Shown here one piece after another: positions 1 through 6,031 of a stretch of 13,774 bases of DNA; position 1 is the first letter of the stretch, and each line of letters opens with the position of its first letter. This DNA is from an uncultured Lachnoanaerobaculum sp. (lineage in GTDB: Bacteria; Bacillota; Clostridia; Lachnospirales; Lachnospiraceae): the NCBI RefSeq assembly GCF_938015485.1, contig NZ_CALLVU010000069.1, positions 1 through 13,774 of the forward strand, written 5' to 3'. Both the position numbers and the translations under genes were made by a program. Under the pieces are notes generated by a model that was given only the letters and a program-made list of their open reading frames with translations, was not told the DNA's origin and made no database searches.

Positions 1-12
1 ATAGATATATTT

Positions 13-951
13 TTATTTTAACAAGCTGTCAATCCAATCCTTTTTTTGCACCTTGGCTCTCCAACTTGCAGGTATTTTATCATAAGTATAATATAGCCCT
101 GCAAGCCCACCTGTTACGGCTGCTACGGTGTCGGTATCATCACCCAAGTTTACAGCTTTTAAAACAGCTTCCTTATAAGATGAGGTATTTATCAGACACC
201 ATATGGCTGCTTCAAGTGTGTATACAACATACCCGGTGCTTTTTATCAGTTCTTTCGGTATATTTTTAAATTCTGAGAGTGAAATAAGTCTGTTATAGTT
301 TACAAGCTCGTTTTCATTATTTTTACCGTAATACTCAAATGCATTATCTATTCCGAACTGCAGTCTTTCTGTCAATTCTCCACATTCTCTCAAAACGGCT
401 CTTACCAAAAAATAATATATACCGCAGGCTAATTTGCTTCTTATATGTGCATGTGTCAAAGCTGAACAATTATGTACCATATCTATAACTTCATCATCCG
501 ATATATTTAAGCTTTTTTGCCGTTCAAAAAGATATAAGCACACCGGCAATATTCTCATAAGCGAACCGTTACCGTTATCCCGGTCCGTTTTTCCTCCCGA
601 CTCTAAAGGTTTTGCCCCGTTACTGTATTTCATTACAGCCCTTGAAGTCGCTATTCCTATATCAAAGACTTCACCAAAAGGTGTGTATTCTCCGTACATA
701 CACCAATCATGAAATCTGTCCATAATATCCTTATAATCAATCTTTCCTTTATCCTTAATGCTTGTAAGAGTTGCAAGCACCATACTGCTGTCATCGGACC
801 ATGTGCCTTCAGGCTGATTATATGTTCCGTACCCTGTCATATCTTTTATAGGGTTGTTCTCTCTTTCCTCTCTTGTGCCGAATTCAACAGGTACTCCCAT
901 CGCGTCTCCGATAATAAGCCCGTATATTCCCGATTTCCAAATACTATTCAT
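13..951 (-). CDS. ADP-ribosylglycohydrolase family protein
   Basis: This 312-residue protein is a full-length member of the ADP-ribosylglycohydrolase (DraG/ARH-like) family, cytosolic enzymes that use a binuclear Mg2+ or Mn2+ centre to cleave ADP-ribose or related ribosyl N- or O-glycosidic bonds. Visible family marks are the N-terminal GDAMGVPVEF (15-24), the metal-binding TWSDDS (50-55), NGNGSLMRILP (126-136), THAHIRS (166-172) and the C-terminal metal-binding GDDTDTVAAVTGG (270-282). All expected acidic ligands are present, so it should be active. The ATG at 951 has an AGGGGG ribosome binding site four bases upstream. It is the last visible gene of the five-gene unit and follows the phosphoribosyltransferase by 20 bp. 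Its real substrate is unknown. The neighbours suggest a ribosylated small molecule, nucleotide or modified macromolecule rather than nitrogenase reductase. Only 12 bases lie beyond its stop, so any terminator or further downstream gene is outside the window. Confidence 0.93.
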   Translation of the reverse strand: MNSIWKSGIYGLIIGDAMGVPVEFGTREERENNPIKDMTGYGTYNQPEGTWSDDSSMVLATLTSIKDKGKIDYKDIMDRFHDWCMYGEYTPFGEVFDIGIATSRAVMKYSNGAKPLESGGKTDRDNGNGSLMRILPVCLYLFERQKSLNISDDEVIDMVHNCSALTHAHIRSKLACGIYYFLVRAVLRECGELTERLQFGIDNAFEYYGKNNENELVNYNRLISLSEFKNIPKELIKSTGYVVYTLEAAIWCLINTSSYKEAVLKAVNLGDDTDTVAAVTGGLAGLYYTYDKIPASWRAKVQKKDWIDSLLK

Positions 952-971
952 TTATCCCCCTAGTCTCTATA

Positions 972-1475
972 TTATATCTGATTAAAAAGTCTCATAGTAG
1001 TATCAGGTCCTCTGTTCCCCTTTTGTACCTTTGTATTATCACCTACATATGAGTTTTTTGATACACGTATAGTATAAAGCTTGTCTTTAAACTTTTCCAC
1101 AGCATTTTCATTAATTACACAACTGGCAATACTTATATCCGATCCGGACATCTCTTCTATAGTTTTCCCGGTGTTTATTACTGAGTCAACCAGTATTACA
1201 TTCTTCGTCTTCGGGCGGATAAACTTATCCTTCTTAGGGTCATAAACATCAAACCTGCACCCCAAAGCGTAGTATAATCCCGTAGCCATAAATATACCGC
1301 CTCTAAGTATCGCCACAACCGTAGTATCATGTGAAAACCGCTCCTTTATTTGTTCTCCAAGCGCCCTTCCCAATTCTACATGAGCCTTTGCAAGTACCGG
1401 TCCGCTTATACCCGAATCCGACTTTGTAATTGCAATAAGCTTCTCTATTTTCTCATCCTTTTTTATCTCAAACAA
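972..1475 (-). CDS. Uracil phosphoribosyltransferase-like enzyme (type I PRTase fold)
   Basis: This 167-residue protein is a phosphoribosyltransferase-fold enzyme, shorter than housekeeping uracil phosphoribosyltransferase (about 208 residues). It has the early VVAILRGG loop (53-60), the PRPP-binding segment ILVDSVINTGKT (94-105) and a uracil-PRTase-like C-terminal GPDTTMRLF (156-164), which in upp enzymes contacts the base. Family members transfer ribose-5-phosphate from PRPP to a nitrogenous base, or run the reverse reaction. The PRPP loop has one acidic residue (D97) followed by Ser instead of the paired acids of most type I enzymes. Uracil PRTases also have only one, so this is consistent with the upp branch. 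The ATG at 1475 has a GGAGGG site seven bases upstream and overlaps the 3' end of the kinase-HAD gene by 8 bp, implying coupled translation. The divergent sequence and operon context suggest an unusual base substrate rather than uracil salvage; that part is inference. Confidence 0.85.
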   Translation of the reverse strand: MFEIKKDEKIEKLIAITKSDSGISGPVLAKAHVELGRALGEQIKERFSHDTTVVAILRGGIFMATGLYYALGCRFDVYDPKKDKFIRPKTKNVILVDSVINTGKTIEEMSGSDISIASCVINENAVEKFKDKLYTIRVSKNSYVGDNTKVQKGNRGPDTTMRLFNQI

Positions 1476-2517
1476 TGTGTATACCCTCCAAATCTCTGTT
1501 TTTTAAAGAGCTGCTAAGCTCCCCTGTCGGTTTGGCTATAAGAAACGCCTCGTCAGCTCTCTTTAACATAAAGTAATCATTCATACTGTCTCCGAAAGCT
1601 CTCACTTTTCTATTTCTTTGCAAAAATTTTGTAATAAAAAACTTTGTGTCTGACGACATTTGATTTCCAAAAAATACCGGTCTTTTTATCTTCTCCGAAA
1701 TATTTTCCCATATATCAGGCTGTCCCGATGTCAATATAAAGCCTTTGTCCATATGTTTCAGTACAAATTCATTATATGTAAACTCAGGCACCTTCAGCTT
1801 TTTAGAAGCATTTGTATATTTCATCATATTTTCATGATGTAAAAAGCTTTGAAAACCTGTATAAAAATTTCCGTCAAATATATGTGTTTTATATCCGATT
1901 AAAGAACTTGAATCTTCTCTTATCAATGTCCTGTCTCCGTCTGTAAGTGTAATATCTGTAAAGTCCGACATTGATAAAATATCATTTGCCACCTCTTTTG
2001 CAAAATTTACACAGCTGAATCCGTCCGAAACAGCGTATACAAACTTTAATACTGTATCTATATCATCAAAATACCCCAAATCCTGATTGTCAATGACATA
2101 AAAATCTTTATCATGCTCATGGCAATACTCTCTTAATTTTTCTATTTCATTATTCTGCCATTTTTTTATATCAAATTTCAAATACTTACCGTTTTTGGAA
2201 GATTTCTCCATTCTTAACTTTAATACTTCCGGTTCAATGTACAAATATAAAAAGACATCATAAAGCTTACCGTCTTCTTTAGTAAATACCACATTATCTC
2301 CGAATGAATAATGCCCGTCCATAATGAAATTGTCTTTTTTTAACAAAGTATTTGCCAATTCTTTTCTCACAGCTTTTTTACACTTCTCATCCATATGATA
2401 AAAATCTTTGTTAATATCAAAAAGCATATCGCTTCCGTGAAGGACTTTAATCCCCTTTATTCTGTCTAAAATATATGTCTTACCTGCAGCCGGCAGCCCG
2501 TATAAACCTAATCGCAT
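1468..2517 (-). CDS. P-loop kinase / HAD phosphatase fusion protein
   Basis: This 349-residue protein has two domains. Residues 1-160 form a P-loop nucleotide or small-molecule kinase: Walker A GLPAAGKT is at 7-14, with FIMDGHYS (64-71) where adenylate-kinase-like enzymes place a Walker B or acceptor-site acid. Residues 185-349 form a HAD-superfamily phosphatase with every signature: motif I LTDGDRTL with nucleophile D193, D195 and T197; motif II Ser in ILTSG (S264); the conserved Lys near 292; motif IV GDSMND (D310, D314). The spacing resembles phosphoserine-phosphatase-like HADs. A kinase and a phosphatase in one chain could act in sequence on one substrate, or heal nucleic-acid ends as polynucleotide kinase-phosphatase does. 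The sequence does not decide which. The ATG at 2517 is preceded by AAGGAG inside the end of the radical SAM gene (10-bp overlap). No signal peptide or membrane segment is seen. Domain calls are firm; the substrate is unknown. Confidence 0.85.
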   Translation of the reverse strand: MRLGLYGLPAAGKTYILDRIKGIKVLHGSDMLFDINKDFYHMDEKCKKAVRKELANTLLKKDNFIMDGHYSFGDNVVFTKEDGKLYDVFLYLYIEPEVLKLRMEKSSKNGKYLKFDIKKWQNNEIEKLREYCHEHDKDFYVIDNQDLGYFDDIDTVLKFVYAVSDGFSCVNFAKEVANDILSMSDFTDITLTDGDRTLIREDSSSLIGYKTHIFDGNFYTGFQSFLHHENMMKYTNASKKLKVPEFTYNEFVLKHMDKGFILTSGQPDIWENISEKIKRPVFFGNQMSSDTKFFITKFLQRNRKVRAFGDSMNDYFMLKRADEAFLIAKPTGELSSSLKNRDLEGIHIV

Positions 2518-3344
2518 ATCATCTCCTTATAGCATTTTTTTCTGTCAAAGTCCAAATGTATTTTTTCAAGTTCATTTATTTTAATATCACTTTTTGCTAT
2601 AGGTTCCAAATCAACACAGTTTCCACATAGAAACACCTTACCGTTTGCAAAAAAGAAATTGTTGATTCCGGCTCCGCACATACCTCCATACATTGTACAG
2701 TCATAGCCCCCTCTGCGCACATTCAAGCTTTTCTGTGCATTATCTAAAAAGCGGTTGAACTCTTCTAAAGAAATACCGTATTTTCCGATCATCCTTGAAA
2801 AGGTGATTCTGTTATCAAACTTTTCAAAGAATTTTATAGTGGCATCCTCTTCTTTTATAACTTCCTTTCCTACGGTACAGTTCATACTCGGATAATTTCC
2901 TGTAATCCGCTTATAAAGTTCTATCTTCTCCATAACTTTTCCATGTGTATTACAGCGATACATATCATGTATTTTTTCTGTCCCGTCTATCGAAAAGCCG
3001 ATATTTACATTGTTTTTATCAAAGAACTTTATCATATCTTCATTTAACAAAAGTCCGTTTGTAATAGAATATGCCATAATTCTGCCCTGCTTTATATAAC
3101 CTGAGATATATAATATATATTCTTTAAGAGCATTATATTCAAGCAGCGGCTCTCCGTTGCCTACAAATCCGATTTTAAACAGTTTAATATCCTTACTTTC
3201 AATATATTTGATTATATTGTCTAAAATTTCAAACACATCCATTGTGTCGTTTTTAATAACATCTTTTTTCTCATAAAAATGACAATATTTGCAGCTTAAA
3301 TTGCATCTGTTATTTATTGAAATACATACTCTGTCTATTTGCAT
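2508..3344 (-). CDS. Radical SAM protein with SPASM-like C-terminal cysteines
   Basis: This 278-residue protein is a radical SAM enzyme. The iron-sulfur motif CNLSCKYC (C14, C18, C21) binds the 4Fe-4S cluster that reductively cleaves S-adenosylmethionine, and VGNGEPLLEY (61-70) is the GGEP-type SAM-binding strand. ITNGLLL (94-100) and IGFSIDG (115-121) fit later strands of the partial TIM barrel. The C-terminal third carries C216, C223, C240, C243, C271 and C277, a layout reminiscent of SPASM or Twitch auxiliary cluster domains, though not the canonical seven-cysteine spacing. SPASM enzymes usually modify peptides or proteins, but some act on small molecules. I found no plausible precursor peptide next to it. 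The ATG at 3344 lies inside the 3' end of the upstream gene (35-bp overlap), with AAAAGG four bases before it. Strict anaerobic chemistry is expected. The reaction is unknown. Confidence 0.85.
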   Translation of the reverse strand: MQIDRVCISINNRCNLSCKYCHFYEKKDVIKNDTMDVFEILDNIIKYIESKDIKLFKIGFVGNGEPLLEYNALKEYILYISGYIKQGRIMAYSITNGLLLNEDMIKFFDKNNVNIGFSIDGTEKIHDMYRCNTHGKVMEKIELYKRITGNYPSMNCTVGKEVIKEEDATIKFFEKFDNRITFSRMIGKYGISLEEFNRFLDNAQKSLNVRRGGYDCTMYGGMCGAGINNFFFANGKVFLCGNCVDLEPIAKSDIKINELEKIHLDFDRKKCYKEMICD

Positions 3345-4647
3345 TATACCTTTTACTCTTTCCGTAATCTTTTAACATTGGTCCGTTTTTCCTGTATTCA
3401 TTCATCCAATCGATATAGGACCTGCCGCTCATATCTACAAGCTTTGTATCTGCACCTGCTTCAAGCAAAACTTTTCTTATATCTTTATCGCCTCTAAAGT
3501 ATCCGTTCATACAGGCTTTCATCAACGCACTAAATCCGTTTGCATCTTGTTGATTAAGGCTTGTTCTCTCATCTTCACATAATAATTTTACAAATTCCGT
3601 CATTCCATGCCATGCCGCTATCATCAAAGGCATATTTCCTTCATTCTTTTGCCTTAGTTTCTCACCGCTATATGGATTTTTGCTGCCTACATTCGGATTT
3701 GCTCTACATTCAACCAACAGAAATCCAAACATCTCATAGTCTTTTACCTGTATTGCATGTGAAAGCGGAGGGAAGTATCTCCGTGCATTATCTCTTTTAT
3801 TTACATCACCTCCCAATGATATCAACCACCTTATTTTTTCCTTTCTTTGATTCATAGGTTTTGATGTTGCTCTTACAGTAGAAATAATCAATGTATTTCC
3901 GTCACTCATATAGGCATTTACTTCATCTTTGCCAATCCTTTCAAGGCTTTCATAAGTATCCGCAAAAAAATCTTTTATATTGTCAAGTCTTCCCGTATCT
4001 CTTATCGGTTGTTTTGTTGCTATATATTTACCCAAATATAATGCCGCTATATTCTCATTATTCTTTAAGTATACCGAATAATCAATGTCATCCGTTATAA
4101 TGTCAACTTTTGTATGATACTTTTTTGAAGCCTCGTTTGCGATATGTATAATCTTTTCATCATTTTTAATATTTTTATTTTTACCCGTATACTCCATTGA
4201 CACAATCTTGTCTCCGTAACTTATACCTCTAAGTACCTCCCAAGCCTTTTTACATAATGATGATTTAGAGTCCTTTATCCTGTTCAATTCGTTTACCACC
4301 ACTTTAGGTATAATAACCTTATCATATTCATCATTCAGTTCATCTATCAGTTGTATATTCTTAAGTATTGCAGATGTATCAACTACAACCGTCTTTTCTC
4401 CCCTTAAGAACTGCTCTATCTGTTTATCCTGCATACAAAAAGCATTACAATATCGTATTGCATACTCCTTTAATGTCTTTTCACTTGTTTTGCCGTTTTC
4501 TACACGGGATAAAGAAGATTTCTTTAATAAAGTACCTTCATATTTTTGTATCTTCTTTACCATATCATCCAAGCTGCATTTATATTCTTCTCTTAGTTCT
4601 TTCATCCTCAAGCATAAAAAAGGGATTTCTTTTTTCTTTTCTGTCAT
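3310..4647 (-). CDS. XRE-type HTH + PIN nuclease + ankyrin-repeat protein
   Basis: This 445-residue protein has three parts. Residues 8-80 look like an XRE/Cro helix-turn-helix (LRMKELREEYKCSLDDMV, then SSLSRVENGK at 44-53), so it probably binds DNA. Residues 86-210 form a PIN domain, a Mg2+-dependent ribonuclease fold. VVVDTSAIL supplies D90, VVVNELNRIK supplies E120, NDEKIIHIA supplies D163, and IITDDIDY supplies D186/D187, so the acidic quartet is complete. Residues 249-417 hold about four ankyrin-like repeats; the clearest are MPLMIAAWHGMTEFVKLL (339-356) and ALMKACMNG...VLLEAGAD (374-400). Ankyrins usually bind protein partners. It is the first gene of the unit, with AAAGGAG five bases before its ATG and a good promoter just upstream. 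A reasonable inference is an autoregulator or sensor that is also an RNase. PIN-ankyrin proteins without a separate antitoxin are not classical VapC toxins. Domain calls are good; the role is unproven. Confidence 0.8.
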   Translation of the reverse strand: MTEKKKEIPFLCLRMKELREEYKCSLDDMVKKIQKYEGTLLKKSSLSRVENGKTSEKTLKEYAIRYCNAFCMQDKQIEQFLRGEKTVVVDTSAILKNIQLIDELNDEYDKVIIPKVVVNELNRIKDSKSSLCKKAWEVLRGISYGDKIVSMEYTGKNKNIKNDEKIIHIANEASKKYHTKVDIITDDIDYSVYLKNNENIAALYLGKYIATKQPIRDTGRLDNIKDFFADTYESLERIGKDEVNAYMSDGNTLIISTVRATSKPMNQRKEKIRWLISLGGDVNKRDNARRYFPPLSHAIQVKDYEMFGFLLVECRANPNVGSKNPYSGEKLRQKNEGNMPLMIAAWHGMTEFVKLLCEDERTSLNQQDANGFSALMKACMNGYFRGDKDIRKVLLEAGADTKLVDMSGRSYIDWMNEYRKNGPMLKDYGKSKRYNANRQSMYFNK

Positions 4648-4664
4648 TTGTACTCCTTTCTTTA

Positions 4665-4741
4665 TATCGCTATTATATTATTTCTATTTCCGTCTTCAAT
4701 ATTCTTAAGCGATAATGCAACAAATCAGAGTATATTGCAAC
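4665..4741. repeat. Short repeats around the promoter: possible operator
   Basis: TATCGCT (4665-4671) and its exact reverse complement AGCGATA (4708-4714) flank the predicted promoter, 43 bp apart. The first arm touches the -10 box and the expected start site. Farther upstream TGCAAC occurs twice, at 4716-4721 and 4736-4741, 20 bp apart. The first gene encodes an XRE-type DNA-binding domain, so these could be autoregulatory sites. Repeats of 6-7 bases can arise by chance in AT-rich DNA, so confidence is low. Confidence 0.3.
4672..4699 (-). promoter_or_regulatory. Predicted promoter of the five-gene unit
   Basis: On the minus strand a perfect TATAAT (4677-4672) lies 16 bp after TTGAAG (4699-4694), a sigma-A-type arrangement. 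Transcription would begin near 4665, giving a leader of about 18 bases that contains the AAAGGAG ribosome binding site of the first gene. The preceding gene ends at a terminator, so the unit needs its own promoter here. Confidence 0.6.
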
Positions 4742-4787
4742 GACACAAGACTCTTATACCGGCTTTTGTATACAGACTTTTCCCATT

Positions 4788-4833
4788 AAAAAAGCCGTTA
4801 AAACCAATCTTTTCATTGATTCTAACGGCTTTT
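4788..4833 (-). terminator. Intrinsic terminator after the small Cys-rich gene
   Basis: On the minus strand GCCGTTA (4829-4823) pairs with TAACGGC (4800-4794), flanked by A and T runs that lengthen the stem. An inner AATC/GATT pairing (4806-4809 with 4818-4821) extends the hairpin. Six T residues follow (4793-4788). The hairpin begins about 15 bp past the stop of the Cys-rich gene and isolates it from the five-gene unit. Read on the plus strand it is followed only by TTTT, so termination is stronger on the minus strand. Confidence 0.85.
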
Positions 4834-4847
4834 ACTATGCCCTTAAT

Positions 4848-5195
4848 CTAATTATACATTTCACTCTCATGTTCCGTTACAAACTTTGCACCTGCACAGG
4901 CACCGCAATCGCAGTACTCTTCGCCTGCCTCTTTTACCTCTTTGGCATGTTCTGCAAGTTCCTTTGCCTTTTCTTCACCGAACACCTTCTTACCCTCATC
5001 GGATATAAAAAAGTTATACACGCTGTCTATTGTACATATATCCATCTTTGCTTCCGCTATCAATGCCTTTGTAGCGGCTTCCTGTGCATCCGTACCAAGT
5101 GACTCAAGCCAGATTTCACCTGCTGTTTCAAGCTCCGGGCAACAGCTTGGTGCCTCTATCATTTCCTTTACCGCCTTTACTATACTTTCGTTCAT
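4848..5195 (-). CDS. Small Cys-rich conserved protein of unknown function
   Basis: This 115-residue acidic, mostly helical cytosolic protein has six cysteines: a CC pair in APSCCPE (15-21), C54, and a C-terminal YCDCGAC (94-100: C95, C97, C100). No signal peptide or membrane segment is seen. The Cys pairs suggest metal or cluster binding or redox activity, but I see no known fold. I recall close relatives in Lachnospiraceae genomes sharing the PSCCPE and YCDC-x-AC motifs, often labelled molecular chaperone Hsp90. Nothing here supports an Hsp90 function: the protein is far too short and has no GHKL ATPase motifs. The start is clear, with AGGAGG five bases before the ATG, a strong ribosome binding site. 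It is the last gene of the VanW-fbp-nuclease run (19-bp gap) and is followed by a good terminator. The strong site suggests it may also have its own promoter within the preceding gene. Confidence 0.8.
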   Translation of the reverse strand: MNESIVKAVKEMIEAPSCCPELETAGEIWLESLGTDAQEAATKALIAEAKMDICTIDSVYNFFISDEGKKVFGEEKAKELAEHAKEVKEAGEEYCDCGACAGAKFVTEHESEMYN

Positions 5196-5214
5196 ATGTT
5201 CCTCCTTATAATTT

Positions 5215-6000
5215 CTATTTCATGCTTCGCATATACTTTTCAAAGCTTTCCACACTCATATTTGCTCTGCTTGCCGCATCGGCTATACTTAGTATACCGT
5301 CCTTTACTAAAGATATTAAGGCACTGATAAATCCCCTTTGCATACCTTGTTTTCTGCCTTCCTCTCTGCCTTCTTCATATAATTGCTTCAGTACTTCTGA
5401 CATATCTTCTCCCTCCTCTGAATACTTCAATCTATACTTTATATCAGATACTATTGGAAAATTTCTGCTATAGCTGTCATCTTCTGTAAAAACTCTCATT
5501 AGTTCCGATAAACTGCTTCCATCTCTTATATTAGCACAAATATATATTTCTCTTAATCCGTTGTCAAGTTCTATATCAAAACCGTCTACAACCCTTTTTA
5601 TTTCATATTTTACTCTATTTTTATTAAAGATATCAAAGTTACATACATATATTATACATATATCCGGTAATTCATTAAAACTGACACCTTTTTCAATCAT
5701 GTTAGTAGTGATCATACTGCTGTAATATCTCACTCTCTTTTGATGGTTCACATTATCATCATTTTGTATCTCTACATTTATAACTCTACCGTCTTTTAGC
5801 CTACATAAAGCATCAAGAATTACCGATCTTCTTTCGATACTTGTTATTGAGTGTTGTGCATGATTTTCTAATACCTCAAGTCCGGGGTCTTCTAAAAACT
5901 CTCTAAGTATCTCCTCACAAAAGCTTTTATTTTCTGCCATTTTTCTAAAAAATATATCATCAATAGGGTTTAGTTTCTCTATGACTCTCCTATAATCCAT
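5215..6000 (-). CDS. Rpn/PDDEXK_2 family nuclease (transposase-associated)
   Basis: This 261-residue protein belongs to the Rpn / PD-(D/E)XK nuclease family transposase group (PDDEXK_2), DNA endonuclease-fold proteins that occur in many copies in Clostridia and are linked to recombination and horizontal transfer. Typical marks are LNPIDDIFFRKM near the N-terminus (10-21), catalytic ILDALCRLKDGRVINVEIQ with D63, E77 and Q79 (61-79), the RVRYYSSM segment (89-96), a charged EEGREEGRKQG stretch (209-219) and a C-terminal helical SIADAASRANMSVESFEKYM (238-257). I start it at the ATG at 6000, preceded by AAAGGAG; an in-frame ATG at 6054 would overlap fbp and has no supporting site. It lies 31 bp after fbp and 19 bp before the Cys-rich gene. 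No terminal inverted repeats or target duplications are visible, so it is a domesticated or solitary copy rather than a complete mobile element. Confidence 0.87.
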   Translation of the reverse strand: MDYRRVIEKLNPIDDIFFRKMAENKSFCEEILREFLEDPGLEVLENHAQHSITSIERRSVILDALCRLKDGRVINVEIQNDDNVNHQKRVRYYSSMITTNMIEKGVSFNELPDICIIYVCNFDIFNKNRVKYEIKRVVDGFDIELDNGLREIYICANIRDGSSLSELMRVFTEDDSYSRNFPIVSDIKYRLKYSEEGEDMSEVLKQLYEEGREEGRKQGMQRGFISALISLVKDGILSIADAASRANMSVESFEKYMRSMK

Positions 6001-6004
6001 ATTT

Positions 6005-6011
6005 CTCCTTT
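6005..6011 (-). promoter_or_regulatory. Ribosome binding site fixing the Rpn-family start
   Basis: On the minus strand AAAGGAG is followed by AAAT and then the ATG at 6000, ideal spacing. This supports the 261-residue form over the longer reading that would begin inside fbp. Confidence 0.8.
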
Positions 6012-6031
6012 CCTTCCCCACACCCTGCATC

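Noticed and set aside
434..712. Plus-strand open frame across the glycohydrolase gene
   Set aside because: The minus-strand gene is a complete, motif-rich family member; this frame is a shadow.
4762..4824. Possible precursor peptide of about 20 codons for the radical SAM enzyme
   Set aside because: The minus-strand frame beginning ATGAAAAGATTG is inside the terminator hairpin and has no ribosome binding site.
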